From assembly GCF_014217875.1 (NCBI RefSeq), contig NZ_CP059060.1, positions 2,232,001 through 2,296,000 of the forward strand: a DNA stretch of 64,000 nt, in the 5' to 3' direction. The notes below the pieces were generated by a model. The model saw only the letters and a list, made by a program, of their open reading frames with translations, was not told the origin of the DNA and searched no databases. This document shows positions 50,610 through 59,406 of this stretch, in pieces. Both the position numbers and the translations under genes were made by a program. Every line of letters starts with the position of its first letter. Position 1 is the first letter of the stretch. This DNA comes from Synechococcus sp. LTW-R. GTDB taxonomy: Bacteria > Cyanobacteriota > Cyanobacteriia > PCC-6307 > Cyanobiaceae.

Positions 50610-52352
50610 ATGAGCAACGTCGATTGGGCGATCGTCATCGGTTATCTGGTGGCGAGCCTGTTCGTTGGCCTCTGGCTGGCCCGCCGCAACACCAGTGAGG
50701 CGGACTACTTCGTCGCGGGCCGTCAACTGAAGGGTTGGTTGGCGGGGGCCTCGATGGCGGCCACGACCTTCTCGATCGATACGCCTCTGTATGTGGCCGG
50801 TCTGGTGGGAGTACGCGGTCTCGCCGGCAACTGGGAGTGGTGGAGTTTCGGTGTGGCCCATGTCGCCATGGCCGTCGTCTTCGCTCCCCTCTGGAGACGC
50901 AGTGGGGTTCTGACCGACGCGGCCCTGACGGAATTGCGCTACGGCGGCCCCACCGCCGCCTGGTTGCGGGGCATCAAGGCGTTTTTGTTCGCCCTGCCGA
51001 TCAACTGCATCGGCCTGGGCTATGCCTTTTTGGCCATGGCCAAGGTCAGTGAGGCCCTGGGTCTGGCCCCGACCCCCCAGGCGAAGGTGACCCTCCTGGC
51101 CATCGTCGCCCTGCTGGTCTTGATCTACACGGCGGCCGGCGGACTCTGGGCCGTGGTCGTCACGGACATGCTGCAGCTGGTTCTGGCGTTGCTCGGTGCG
51201 ATCGCCGTCGCGGTGGCAGCGGTCCATGCGGCCGGCGGTATGGATGCCCTGCTCGAGAGCATCCGCGGTCTGGCCCGGCCGGAGCTGTTGTCTCTGGTGC
51301 CCTGGCAGGTCGAGGGGGGACGGCTGCAGTGGCTCGACGGGGCTGGGATTTCGATCGCCACCTTCAGTTCCTACTTGGCCTTGCAGTGGTGGAGCTTCCG
51401 CCGCAGTGATGGCGGCGGTGAATTCATTCAGCGTTTGCTCGCCACCCGCGATGAGCGGGAAGCCCGCACCGCCGGCTGGGTCTTTCTGGCCGTGAACTAC
51501 GTCCTGCGCAGCTGGCCCTGGATCGTGGTGGCGCTTGCCGCGGTGGTGCTGCTGCCCGATCAGACCGACTGGGAGCAGAGCTATCCGCTGCTCGCGGTTC
51601 AGCTCTTGCCTCCGGTGGCCTTGGGCCTGGTCGTGGTCTCCCTGGTGGCGGCCTTCATGAGCACGGTGAGCACCTCGGTGAATTGGGGTGCCAGCTACCT
51701 CACCCATGACCTCTATCAGCGTTTTGTTCGCCCCCAGGCCAGCGAGAAGGAGTTGCTCCTGGTCGGTCAGCTGGCCTCGGTGCTGCTCGTGATCTTCGGG
51801 GTGCTCACCGCCCTGATCAGCAGCAGCATCGGCACGGTCTTCCGGCTGGTGATCGCCATGGGCACCGGCCCCGGCGTGGTCCTGGTGCTGCGCTGGTTCT
51901 GGTGGCGCGTCAATGCCGCCGCTGAATTGGCCGCCTTGCTCGGGGGCTTCTTGATCGGCTTCTCCACCTCCGTGGTGCCTGTCTTGCGCATCGAGGACTA
52001 CGGCGTGCGCCTCCTGGTCACCACGCTGCTCACGGCCGGGCTCTGGCTGATCGCGATGTTGGCGACCCCGCCGGAATCGCCGGAGGTGCTCGAGCGCTTT
52101 GTGCGGCAGGTTCGCCCCCCCGGTCCGGGTTGGACCCAGTGGCGTCGTCGCACGGGTGTCATCGCTGATGAAACCCTGCCGGGTCTGATGCTCCTGCTGG
52201 TCGCTGGTTGTGCCCTGTTGTTTGGTGCCCTGCTCGGCATTGGCGGCTTCCTGCTGAAGCTGCAGCTCTGGGGGTGGAGCGGTTTGATCTTGGCGGTGGT
52301 GGGGGTATTGCTGCTTCGCCGGGGCAGCGGTCGCGTGCCGGCGGAGGGATGA
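50610..52352 (+). CDS. Sodium:solute symporter family protein
   Basis: 580 residues with about 13-14 hydrophobic segments. N-terminal YFVAGRQLKGWLAGASMAATTFS is the SSS-family signature with the Na-site Ser/Thr, and later VSLVAAFMSTVSTSVNWGAS in helix 8 completes Na-binding. Substrate not evident; relatives carry sugars, amino acids or organic acids. The gene is complete and begins 47 bases after rlmN. Confidence 0.9.
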   Translation: MSNVDWAIVIGYLVASLFVGLWLARRNTSEADYFVAGRQLKGWLAGASMAATTFSIDTPLYVAGLVGVRGLAGNWEWWSFGVAHVAMAVVFAPLWRRSGVLTDAALTELRYGGPTAAWLRGIKAFLFALPINCIGLGYAFLAMAKVSEALGLAPTPQAKVTLLAIVALLVLIYTAAGGLWAVVVTDMLQLVLALLGAIAVAVAAVHAAGGMDALLESIRGLARPELLSLVPWQVEGGRLQWLDGAGISIATFSSYLALQWWSFRRSDGGGEFIQRLLATRDEREARTAGWVFLAVNYVLRSWPWIVVALAAVVLLPDQTDWEQSYPLLAVQLLPPVALGLVVVSLVAAFMSTVSTSVNWGASYLTHDLYQRFVRPQASEKELLLVGQLASVLLVIFGVLTALISSSIGTVFRLVIAMGTGPGVVLVLRWFWWRVNAAAELAALLGGFLIGFSTSVVPVLRIEDYGVRLLVTTLLTAGLWLIAMLATPPESPEVLERFVRQVRPPGPGWTQWRRRTGVIADETLPGLMLLLVAGCALLFGALLGIGGFLLKLQLWGWSGLILAVVGVLLLRRGSGRVPAEG

Positions 52353-52376
52353 TGGCTGGACCGCTCAGCCCACGCC

Positions 52377-52502
52377 GTGCAATTTCTTCGCTCCACCCTG
52401 CTGCCAGCTGCGATTGTCCTGCTGTTTGGTTTGGCCCTCTTCGCGGTGAGTGCCCGCATCTGGCTCCCCGGCGATATGGCAGCCCCGGCGCCGGTTGGTT
52501 GA
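52377..52502 (+). CDS. 41-residue single-helix membrane protein
   Basis: From GTG 52377 the frame reads MQFLRSTLLPAAIVLLFGLA..., one membrane helix (about 7-25), then SARIWLPGDMAAPAPVG. An Arg precedes and follows the helix. It starts 24 bases after the symporter stop in the same frame, so alternatively it could be a detached former C-terminus; the separate hydrophobic start favours an independent small subunit. No named family. Confidence 0.6.
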   Translation: MQFLRSTLLPAAIVLLFGLALFAVSARIWLPGDMAAPAPVG

Positions 52503-52540
52503 TCGACTGAGCTGGGAACAGGGGCCACTACGATTGGCCC

Positions 52541-53341
52541 ATGGCAGCCTCCCCTCTCGAGTCTCCTAAAGGCTCGTCAGACCTGGATTTCGACTCCGAG
52601 TTGCTGGAGCGGGAACTCGCTGAAGAGGATCTTGGCGACCCTCTCGATGAGCTGGATTCCGGAGAAGCCTCACCAGCTGCTGCAGCGGCCGAATGCGACC
52701 TGGGGTTGCGTCTGCTGGAGGGTGGCCACGATGAGCAGATGCAGGGGCTCCGAATTTTCTGCGAGCACAGAGATCCTCGAGCCCCTGAGAAGCTTCTGCC
52801 GCTGCTTGATGCCAGTTGTCCGATTCTTCGGATGAGCGTCGTTTACGCCCTCGGGCGGAACCCCGCGGTGCAGGCGCTGACGCCTCTGCTGCAGCTGCTT
52901 CAAAACGACAGCAATGGCTACGTGCGCAAGGCCGTGGCCTGGAGCCTGAGTAGCTATCCAGACGCTCCAATCATGAATCCGCTGATTAAGGCGCTGGAGA
53001 CCGATATCTCTGCCGTTCGGCTTTGGGCGGCCAGCTCCTTGGCCGATGCGGGCTCCACCGGCTTGGCGAAGGCTGACCAGGCTGCCGGCCAGCTCCTGTT
53101 GGCTCTCAAAATTGATAGCGAGCCGGTGGTTCGTAGCAACAGCGCCTGGTCCCTGGGGCGTCTGTATGCCGACTTGGTGGAGCCCCGCCAGAAAGAGGTG
53201 GTGGAGGCGCTCTTGAACGCCATGCTCAATGACGCTGATTTGGCCGTCCGTGACGAGGCCCGAATGGCCCTCGAACAGCTTGAGGACCCGCTGGTCCTGG
53301 AGCGCTTGCAAACCCTCGTGGATGAGGGACTGCTGGCATAA
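52541..53341 (+). CDS. HEAT-repeat protein
   Basis: 266 residues. Acidic start (1-50), then six or so HEAT/PBS-lyase-type helical repeats of about 31 residues, e.g. PILRMSVVYALGRNPAVQAL, YVRKAVAWSLSSYPDAPIM, AVRLWAASSLADAGS, PVVRSNSAWSLGRLYADL, AVRDEARMALEQLEDP. Such repeats occur in phycobilin lyases and scaffold proteins; no lyase catalytic motif can be assigned. No phycobilisome genes are adjacent, so a scaffold for the downstream ferredoxin set is the more likely guess. Confidence 0.85.
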   Translation: MAASPLESPKGSSDLDFDSELLERELAEEDLGDPLDELDSGEASPAAAAAECDLGLRLLEGGHDEQMQGLRIFCEHRDPRAPEKLLPLLDASCPILRMSVVYALGRNPAVQALTPLLQLLQNDSNGYVRKAVAWSLSSYPDAPIMNPLIKALETDISAVRLWAASSLADAGSTGLAKADQAAGQLLLALKIDSEPVVRSNSAWSLGRLYADLVEPRQKEVVEALLNAMLNDADLAVRDEARMALEQLEDPLVLERLQTLVDEGLLA

Positions 53342-53405
53342 GCGGCCGGCCCAGTCACTAGCCTGCTCCCGCGGCTAGCATCACCGGACCTGCCCGAGAC
53401 TCGGG

Positions 53406-53618
53406 ATGGCCCAGCAGACGATTCGTTTTCGCATTCGGCCCGACGGCCGCGTCGAAGAGGTCGTTGAGGGCATCGCTGGTCACGGCTGTGAGCAGCTCAC
53501 CGAGCGGATTGAGGAGAAGTTGGGCGTTGTTCAACAGCGCCAGCCCACCTCCGAAGCCTTCCAGGGCCAAACCACTGCCGTCCAGCCCGAGCAGACCCTT
53601 TCGTCCCAGTTCTCCTGA
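53406..53618 (+). CDS. DUF2997 protein
   Basis: 70 residues. TIRFRIRPDGRVEEVVEGIAG is the DUF2997 signature; GCEQLTERIEEKLG follows and the C-terminus is Gln/Ser-rich. In cyanobacteria DUF2997 genes commonly neighbour ycf35, which is the case here. Its stop overlaps the ycf35 ATG (TGATG). Confidence 0.9.
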   Translation: MAQQTIRFRIRPDGRVEEVVEGIAGHGCEQLTERIEEKLGVVQQRQPTSEAFQGQTTAVQPEQTLSSQFS

Positions 53619-54010
53619 TGTCGCACTTCAGCACCGTCAAAACAGAACTGCGCGATCGCTCCGCTCTGATTGATGCCCTGAAAGATCTCGGCCATACCCC
53701 CACCGAGGGTGAGTGCCAGGTTCGTGGCTACCGCGGCCAGACCGTGACCGCTGAGCTGTCCGTCCCCACCGAGGGTGCCGGCGACCTGGGCTTCCGTTGG
53801 AACGCGGCCTCCGGGAGCTACGAGCTCGTGACCGACCTCGATCTCTGGAGTCAGCCGATTCCCGTTGAGCGGTTCCTCTCGAAACTGACCCAGCGCTACG
53901 CCCTGCGCAGCATCCTGGCCGCCTCGGCGCAAGAGGGTTTCCAAGTGGCGGAAGAGCGCCAAGAGCAAGACGGCACGATTGAGCTCGTCGTCACCCGCTG
54001 GGACGGCTGA
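53618..54010 (+). CDS. ycf35: Ycf35 (DUF1257)
   Basis: 130 residues. MSHFSTVKTELRDRSALIDAL is the typical DUF1257 start; FRWNAASGSYELVTDLDLW and KLTQRYALRSILAASAQEGF follow. Encoded in some algal plastid genomes as ycf35; function unknown. Translationally coupled to DUF2997. Confidence 0.93.
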   Translation: MSHFSTVKTELRDRSALIDALKDLGHTPTEGECQVRGYRGQTVTAELSVPTEGAGDLGFRWNAASGSYELVTDLDLWSQPIPVERFLSKLTQRYALRSILAASAQEGFQVAEERQEQDGTIELVVTRWDG

Positions 54011-54023
54011 ACGTCACGCCAGC

Positions 54024-54419
54024 GTGGGGATCGATCCCTCCATTGCCTTTTCGGCCGCGGCGGCACCGGCCCTTGAGCGCAGCGGCCATGAGCCGGTGCT
54101 CGGTGGAGCCCTGCGTCAACAGGCGGTCTGGGTCGACGAAGCCGTCTGTATTGGCTGCCGCTACTGCGCCCATGTGGCTGGCAACACCTTTGTGGTGGAA
54201 GCCGAGTGGGGCCGCTCCCGGGCCATCCGCCAGGACGGTGACAGCACGGAGACGATCCAAGAGGCCATCGACACCTGTCCGGTCGATTGCATCCATTGGG
54301 TGAGTTACGAGGAGCTGCCTGAGCTGCAGCACCAGACCCTGCAGCAGGAACTGCAACCCCTGGGCTTGCCGACACCGGTCCGCAGCCGGCGCACCTTCCC
54401 CAGGCGGGAGCCCCATTGA
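54024..54419 (+). CDS. 4Fe-4S ferredoxin-like protein
   Basis: 131 residues from GTG 54024, 13 bases after ycf35; TTG 53979 would overlap it. One cluster site: Cys42, Cys45, Cys48 (CIGCRYC) plus Cys85 (DTCPVDC), with Cys89 as an extra cysteine. The single-cluster bacterial/archaeal-type ferredoxin has about 40 residues before and after the core (VWVDEAVCIGCRYCAHVAG). It is an electron carrier of low potential with unknown partner. The stop overlaps the next start (TGATG). Confidence 0.9.
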   Translation: MGIDPSIAFSAAAAPALERSGHEPVLGGALRQQAVWVDEAVCIGCRYCAHVAGNTFVVEAEWGRSRAIRQDGDSTETIQEAIDTCPVDCIHWVSYEELPELQHQTLQQELQPLGLPTPVRSRRTFPRREPH

Positions 54420-55618
54420 TGCTTCCGACCCGGCGGTTTGGTCGCAGCGAACTGGCGATGCCTGTGTTGTCCCTTGGCGGGATGCGCTTTCAGCAGAGCT
54501 GGTCCGATTTGGCCCCGGATCAGATCACGGCCGCGAGCCAGGCCAACCTGCGGGCCACCCTCTCGGCGGCCGTGGCCCACGGGTTTCACCATGTCGAGAC
54601 GGCCCGCCATTACGGCAGCTCAGAACGGCAGCTTGGCTGGTTGTTGCCCCAGGTCCCCGATGCCGAGCGGATCCTGCAGACCAAGGTCCCGCCCCAGGAC
54701 GATCCGGCGGCCTTTGAAGCGGAGCTGGCGCTGAGCTTTGAGCGCCTCGCCGTGGATCGGGTGGATTGCTTGGCGATCCATGGCATCAACCTTTCCGAGC
54801 ACCTGCAGGCCACCCTCAAACCGGGGGGCTGCTTGGCCGTGGCGCGGCGCTGGCAGCGGGATGGGCGCGTCGGCTGCATCGGCTTCTCCACCCACGGCCC
54901 CCTTGCCTTGATCGAAGAGGCCATCGCCAGTGATGCCTTCGACTACGTCAATCTCCATTGGTATTTCATTCGCCAGGACAACGCCCCGGCCATTGCGGCG
55001 GCCCAAGCCCATGACATGGGGGTTTTTGTGATCAGTCCTACCGACAAGGGTGGGCACCTCCACAGCCCCTCCGAGCGTCTGCTGGAGCTCTGCGCACCGC
55101 TGCACCCGATCGTCTTCAACGACCTGTTCTGCCTGAGCCAGCCCGGGGTTCACACCATCAGCGTTGGTGCCGCCCGGCCGGAGGATTTGGCCTTGCATCT
55201 GGAGGCGGTGCAGCTGCTCCCTGAGGCCGCGGCGCTGTTGCCTCCGATTGTGAGTTGTTTGGAGGAGGCACGTCGCACCGCCCTCGGCGAGGCCTGGCTG
55301 AGCAGCTGGCAGCAGGGGTTACCCCGTTGGCAGGACACGCCGGGGCAGATCAATCTCCCCACCCTGCTGTGGCTGCACAACCTGTTGGAGGCCTGGGATC
55401 TCCAGAGCTATGCCAAAGCCCGTTACGGCCTACTGGGGGCCGCGAGCCACTGGTTCCCCGGGGCCAATGCCGATGCCCTGGATCAGGGCGTCAGCGAGGC
55501 GGAACTGACGGCGGTGCTCCAGGCCAGCCCCTGGCGCGACCAGATTCCCGGCATCCTGCGCAGCCTGCGGGAGCGGGTGGGCGGCAGCCCCACCAAGCGC
55601 CTGATGCAGAACGACTAG
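54419..55618 (+). CDS. Aldo/keto reductase family protein
   Basis: 399 residues from ATG 54419. The AKR barrel (about 1-260) has [18 protein letters not shown] with the catalytic Asp replaced by Glu in ETARHYG and Tyr retained, then ILQTKVPP and HGINLSEHL. The C-terminal ~120 residues ([20 protein letters not shown] ...) correspond to the extension that in related bacterial AKRs holds a 4Fe-4S site, but no CxxCxxC motif is seen. Coupled to the ferredoxin gene, so an electron-transfer partnership is plausible. Confidence 0.85.
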   Translation: MLPTRRFGRSELAMPVLSLGGMRFQQSWSDLAPDQITAASQANLRATLSAAVAHGFHHVETARHYGSSERQLGWLLPQVPDAERILQTKVPPQDDPAAFEAELALSFERLAVDRVDCLAIHGINLSEHLQATLKPGGCLAVARRWQRDGRVGCIGFSTHGPLALIEEAIASDAFDYVNLHWYFIRQDNAPAIAAAQAHDMGVFVISPTDKGGHLHSPSERLLELCAPLHPIVFNDLFCLSQPGVHTISVGAARPEDLALHLEAVQLLPEAAALLPPIVSCLEEARRTALGEAWLSSWQQGLPRWQDTPGQINLPTLLWLHNLLEAWDLQSYAKARYGLLGAASHWFPGANADALDQGVSEAELTAVLQASPWRDQIPGILRSLRERVGGSPTKRLMQND

Positions 55619-56343
55619 CCCCCCAGGGGGAACTTGCTGGGGATCCCCACCGCCCGGGGGTAGGTCTTGGGGCAGGCCTCGTTCGGGCTCAGCACGATTG
55701 CTGTGCGCTGGCCGCGCTCCGCGGGGAGCTCCTGCTGGCGGCAGGAGAGCACACGCGCCTTCAGCTGAGCGGTCGCCTTCTCGAGTTGGCGCTGGTCCTC
55801 CGGGCTCCACTGCCCGCGATAGAGCAGGGCTTGTCCGCCCGAGGCCACCAGGGGCACGAGGTATTCCGCCACCACCGGGGCGGCGGCCACGGCGCGGGCC
55901 ATGGCCAGGTCGAATTGGCCGCGGCAGCGTTTTTGGCGCCCGGTCAGCTCAATCCGCTCGCAGCGCAGCTCCACCCGCTCCCCCAAGCCAAGGCTCTGGG
56001 CCATCGCTTCGACGGCCTGGGTTTTGCGCCCGACGGAATCCACCAGGGTGAGTTGCGCCTGGGGGAAGGCAATCGCCACGGCCAGGCCAGGGAAGCCGCC
56101 GCCCGTGCCCACATCAATGCAGCGCAGTGGGGCCTCGGGGTTCTGCTGCAACTGGGGCACCAGGGGCCAGAGGCTGTCAAAGATCTGGGCGACCCAGAAG
56201 TCATCGCCCTCCACCAAGCGCGTCAGGTTGACCCGGCTATTCCAGTCGCGCAGGACGTCCTGGAGTTGGACGAAGCGCTGCAGCTGCTCGTCGCTGGGTC
56301 TCCAGTGCAAGGCCTCCCATAGTGCGTCTGCTGGAGCTGGCAT
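55615..56343 (-). CDS. rsmG: 16S rRNA (guanine-527-N7)-methyltransferase
   Basis: 242 residues from ATG 56343; the frame is open to 56412. SAM motif [32 protein letters not shown] and the N-terminal [19 protein letters not shown] are the RsmG pattern. Loss in other bacteria gives low-level streptomycin resistance. Its stop overlaps that of the convergent aldo/keto reductase. Confidence 0.94.
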   Translation of the reverse strand: MPAPADALWEALHWRPSDEQLQRFVQLQDVLRDWNSRVNLTRLVEGDDFWVAQIFDSLWPLVPQLQQNPEAPLRCIDVGTGGGFPGLAVAIAFPQAQLTLVDSVGRKTQAVEAMAQSLGLGERVELRCERIELTGRQKRCRGQFDLAMARAVAAAPVVAEYLVPLVASGGQALLYRGQWSPEDQRQLEKATAQLKARVLSCRQQELPAERGQRTAIVLSPNEACPKTYPRAVGIPSKFPLGG

Positions 56344-56398
56344 CCCCTGGGCTGATCTCGTCACACTCTCTAGGATCCTCCCCAACCGGTGTCCTGCG

Positions 56399-56923
56399 TT
56401 GGCGGCTGCCAATCATTACGAGCTGCTGGAGGTGCCCAGCGAGGCGTCCACCCAGGAGTTGCGGCAGGCCTTTCGCAGCCTGAGCAAGCGCTACCACCCG
56501 GACACCACGGCCCTGCCCGAGGACGAGGCCCGGGAGGCCTTCCGCCGGCTCCAGCAGGCCTACCTCACCCTCAGTGATCCTGAGCGTCGTCGCAGTTACG
56601 ACGCCACCCTGCGGGCCACCTCACGGGTGGCGGTGACTCCGCCGTCCCTGCGGACCGCGCCGAAGCCCGTTCCCGTTCGCCGCGCCCTCTCCGGTGGCGA
56701 GTGGTTCGCCTTGTTGCTCTTGGCTCTGGCGGTGGCCTTCAGCCTGGTGCTTGGTGTCGGCTTGGCCTGGTCCCGCGGGGCCGAGTTCCTCAAGCCCCCC
56801 AGCTGGGTCGCCGCTGGTGGGCAAACTGAAGCCTCAACTCTGCTTGTGGATGGTGGATCTGCCGTCGCCCCAGACCCCGCTGTACAACCATCCACTGCCG
56901 GTGCTGGAGCGTTGGCTGGCTGA
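56399..56923 (+). CDS. Membrane-anchored J-domain protein
   Basis: 174 residues from TTG 56399. J domain at 6-70 with HPD at 33-35 ([14 protein letters not shown]) and the conserved [18 protein letters not shown] linker, then a single membrane helix (about 101-123, [20 protein letters not shown]), then a short tail. It should recruit DnaK to a membrane. The start codon choice rests on the J domain and could be earlier. The last 74 bases overlap the DUF3143 gene in another frame. Confidence 0.85.
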   Translation: MAAANHYELLEVPSEASTQELRQAFRSLSKRYHPDTTALPEDEAREAFRRLQQAYLTLSDPERRRSYDATLRATSRVAVTPPSLRTAPKPVPVRRALSGGEWFALLLLALAVAFSLVLGVGLAWSRGAEFLKPPSWVAAGGQTEASTLLVDGGSAVAPDPAVQPSTAGAGALAG

Positions 56924-57116
56924 GCTCGGCGGACGGCAGCGCGGTCACCATTCCTGTGAATGGGATCTCACCACCGTCGCCTGGAGTGCCGAGCTGGTTT
57001 TGGGTTCGGAGGAACTCACCGTGCGCTGGGGGCAGGCGGCGGCGGCCGTGGAGCGTCACTTTCCCTATGGCCTCACCCGCGCGGATGTCGAGGCGGCGAT
57101 CTTGGCGGGCCCCTAG
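56850..57116 (+). CDS. DUF3143 protein
   Basis: 88 residues from ATG 56850. Motifs [45 protein letters not shown] are the DUF3143 signature of cyanobacteria and plants. No known function. Adjacent to a J-protein as in other picocyanobacteria as I recall. A later internal start is unlikely because the conserved block begins within ten residues. Confidence 0.88.
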   Translation: MVDLPSPQTPLYNHPLPVLERWLAELGGRQRGHHSCEWDLTTVAWSAELVLGSEELTVRWGQAAAAVERHFPYGLTRADVEAAILAGP

Positions 57117-57277
57117 AGCTGCCGCTTGCAGATCTCGCTTTGCTCTTCGCTGAGGGTTGAGAAGGGGCCGCAGTTCACCCAGCGCACGAACGACAGCTCG
57201 ATGTCGGTGAAGAGCACCAGGATCCCGGCGCAGAGGGCGGCAACGGCCGTGATGACCGCGAGCGAGGAGGGTTTCAT
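57113..57277 (-). CDS. 54-residue membrane protein downstream of bioD
   Basis: Reads MKPSSLAVITAVAALCAGIL then VLFTDIELSF and a polar end with three Cys (ALCAG, WVNCG, SEICK). One helix near the start could be a membrane anchor or uncleaved signal. ATG 57277 overlaps the bioD stop (ATGA), and its stop overlaps that of the convergent DUF3143 gene. Function unknown; coupling to bioD is the only hint. Confidence 0.65.
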   Translation of the reverse strand: MKPSSLAVITAVAALCAGILVLFTDIELSFVRWVNCGPFSTLSEEQSEICKRQL

Positions 57278-57951
57278 GGGCGGCGCCTGACCCCCTTGAG
57301 CTTATGGACGAGATCCAGGGCCTGCCACTGCCCTTGCAGGGTCGTGGCATCGAGCTGGGCCAGGCGCGGCAGGCAGCCCAGTACAGGGATTCCCGAGATG
57401 GCCTCAAGGGTGGCGGCGTTGTTTGGATGGGGCTCCCCGTTCAGCAGGATCCCCAGCAGCGGCAGGTCCCGGCGCCGGAGGGCCTCAATCGAGAGCAGCG
57501 TGTGGTTCAAGGTGCCCAGGCCTGAGCGGGCCACCAACAGCACGGGCAGGTTCCAGCGTTGCAACTGCTCGATCTGAAGCCAATCCAGCCGCAGGGGCAC
57601 CAGGAGGCCACCGGCGGTCTCGACCACCAACGGCCCCTCCACGGCGGGGAGAGCGAGCTCTTCGCTGGCAATGGGCGGGCTGCCCCCGGGTTCCAGCTCA
57701 GCGGCCCAATGGGGGGAGACCGGAGCCTGGAAGCGGTAGGCCTCCGGCAGGACCCGGGCTTCGGGGAGCTCCAGCCAGCGCTGCACCCGTTCCCGATCGC
57801 CCTCGCCGTTCTCCAGGCCGCACTGCACGGGCTTCCAATAAGTCGCGTTCAGGCCCTGCACGACGAGGGCGCTGACCACGGTCTTGCCGACATCGGTGTC
57901 GGTGCCGCAGATCACTAACCGCTGCTGCGGGCCGAGGGGAGCTTGGGTCAT
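57274..57951 (-). CDS. bioD: Dethiobiotin synthetase
   Basis: 225 residues from ATG 57951. P-loop ICGTDTDVGKTVVSAL, YWKPVQCGLENG, VVETAGGLLVPL and GILLNGEPHPNN are the BioD motifs. It closes the ureido ring from 7,8-diaminononanoate, CO2 and ATP. The start overlaps the bioC stop (ATGA). BioA, which makes its substrate, is not in the window. Confidence 0.95.
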   Translation of the reverse strand: MTQAPLGPQQRLVICGTDTDVGKTVVSALVVQGLNATYWKPVQCGLENGEGDRERVQRWLELPEARVLPEAYRFQAPVSPHWAAELEPGGSPPIASEELALPAVEGPLVVETAGGLLVPLRLDWLQIEQLQRWNLPVLLVARSGLGTLNHTLLSIEALRRRDLPLLGILLNGEPHPNNAATLEAISGIPVLGCLPRLAQLDATTLQGQWQALDLVHKLKGVRRRP

Positions 57952-58724
57952 CGCTTCTGTCCCAATAGCAGCAGTACTTCCCAAACGATGGCCTGCTCGG
58001 GGCCCGGCCAGGCGCGCAGCAGGCGCCGCAGTTGGCCTGGATTGAGTTGGGGACTGCGGCTGGCCTGGGCGCCAATCGCTTTGATCTGCTGCAGGAACCA
58101 GAGCCCGCCGCGGTTGGGGCGGCTGAAGCGCAACACCTGGGCTTCGTTGAGTTCCAGCCGTTCCTGGGCACAGGCGATCAAGCCGGCCGCGCGGGGCAGC
58201 TCCAGGGCCGTGCAGGGCACCCCCGCCCGCTCTGCCGCCTGGTGCCAGAGGGGAAAGCTGCCCGAGGTGGGCAGCCCCAGGATGAGCCAGCCCCCGGCCT
58301 GCAGTTGGTCACACCACTGGCCGAGCTGGCGCTCCGGTTGGTCGAGCCATTGCAGGGCAAAGCTCGAGGCCAGGCCTGCGGGCTGCTCCAGACCGGGAGG
58401 CAGCCCTTGATTCAGGTCCCACTGGATCTGGGGGGCGTGGTCGCCCGCCCCCTGCTCGAGCAGGGCGGAGCAGGCGTCCACCCGCAGCCACGGTCCCTGG
58501 TCGAGGCTGGCGGCGAGGGAGCGGCTCAACAACCCCGTTCCGGCGCCCAAATCCGCGAGGGGACCCTGGGGAAAGTGCAGTCGATGGCGGGCGCTCAGGT
58601 TGGCCAGGCGTTGGGCGACCGCGGCCTGCAGCCTGGCCCGGCTGGGGTAGCGCTGCGCCCCTTCGCTGAAGCAGCCCCGGACCGCCTCGCTGAACCCCGG
58701 TGCCGGCGAATCAGGCCTGGGCAT
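57948..58724 (-). CDS. bioC: Malonyl-ACP O-methyltransferase (BioC)
   Basis: 258 residues from ATG 58724; TTG 58730 adds two. SAM-binding motif LADLGAGTGLLSRSL and the post-II region FALQWLDQPERQLGQW are typical of BioC. It masks malonyl thioester so that fatty-acid synthesis can build pimeloyl-ACP methyl ester. It overlaps bioK by 14 bases. Confidence 0.88.
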   Translation of the reverse strand: MPRPDSPAPGFSEAVRGCFSEGAQRYPSRARLQAAVAQRLANLSARHRLHFPQGPLADLGAGTGLLSRSLAASLDQGPWLRVDACSALLEQGAGDHAPQIQWDLNQGLPPGLEQPAGLASSFALQWLDQPERQLGQWCDQLQAGGWLILGLPTSGSFPLWHQAAERAGVPCTALELPRAAGLIACAQERLELNEAQVLRFSRPNRGGLWFLQQIKAIGAQASRSPQLNPGQLRRLLRAWPGPEQAIVWEVLLLLGQKR

Positions 58725-59406
58725 CGGCAATCCAGTCGAGGACGGCGTCCGGCAGGGCGGGATCGATCAGGGAATGGCCCAGGGCGCTGCGGCTCCAGAC
58801 CGTGGCCTCGGGGAGGGCCTGCTTGAGCTCCTCCCGGCTGCTGGCGCTGACGATCTGGTCTTGGCCGCCCTCGACGATCAGGACGGGGATGCCGCTGGGG
58901 AAGCCAGCCGGTAGGCCGCTCGTGGAACCCAGCTGCTCGAGGTCCTCCAGCAGGCGCTTGCGGCCGTCGGGGCTGACGCCCTGCCCGAGGGGGCCCTCCG
59001 GTAGCAGCGCTCGGGACTGGGGGTTGGCCGCCTGCTGCAGGAAATCCCGCAGTTGTTCTTGCTCTTCACCGGCCCTGATGCGCCGGCCCATGGCCCGAAG
59101 GGCGGCGTTGACGGCTCGCCCCTCCCGGCCCTCGGGGACAAAGCGCGTGAAGCTCGCCAACAGGACGGCGCCGGTCGCCTCACGCCAGAGGGCCTCCCCC
59201 AGGAGATGGGGACCAAAGGAATGACCAATCACCACCCGCCGCTCGCTGCCGGAGTCCCAGCTGGGCTGCTGGGGGGCTTCCTGGCCGTAGCCCCGTTCGC
59301 CGCAGCAGAAGGACCAGCCCCGGTCAGCCGCCGCCCTGCTCCAGGGGGCCCAGCCGCGATGATCCCCCGCCCAGCCGTGCATGCCGATCAGTTGGATGCC
59401 GCTCAT
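58711..59406 (-). CDS. bioK: Alpha/beta hydrolase, probable pimeloyl-ACP methyl ester esterase (BioK-like)
   Basis: 231 residues from ATG 59406. Nucleophile Ser in VIGHSFGPHLL, acid Asp in VEGGQDQIVS and His in SALGHSLIDPAL form a triad; oxyanion HGW near the start. Its place between bioF and bioC fits the esterase that ends pimelate synthesis. In picocyanobacteria this role was assigned to BioK in published work; I rely on memory and context. A BioH or BioG assignment is less likely. Confidence 0.8.
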   Translation of the reverse strand: MSGIQLIGMHGWAGDHRGWAPWSRAAADRGWSFCCGERGYGQEAPQQPSWDSGSERRVVIGHSFGPHLLGEALWREATGAVLLASFTRFVPEGREGRAVNAALRAMGRRIRAGEEQEQLRDFLQQAANPQSRALLPEGPLGQGVSPDGRKRLLEDLEQLGSTSGLPAGFPSGIPVLIVEGGQDQIVSASSREELKQALPEATVWSRSALGHSLIDPALPDAVLDWIADAQA

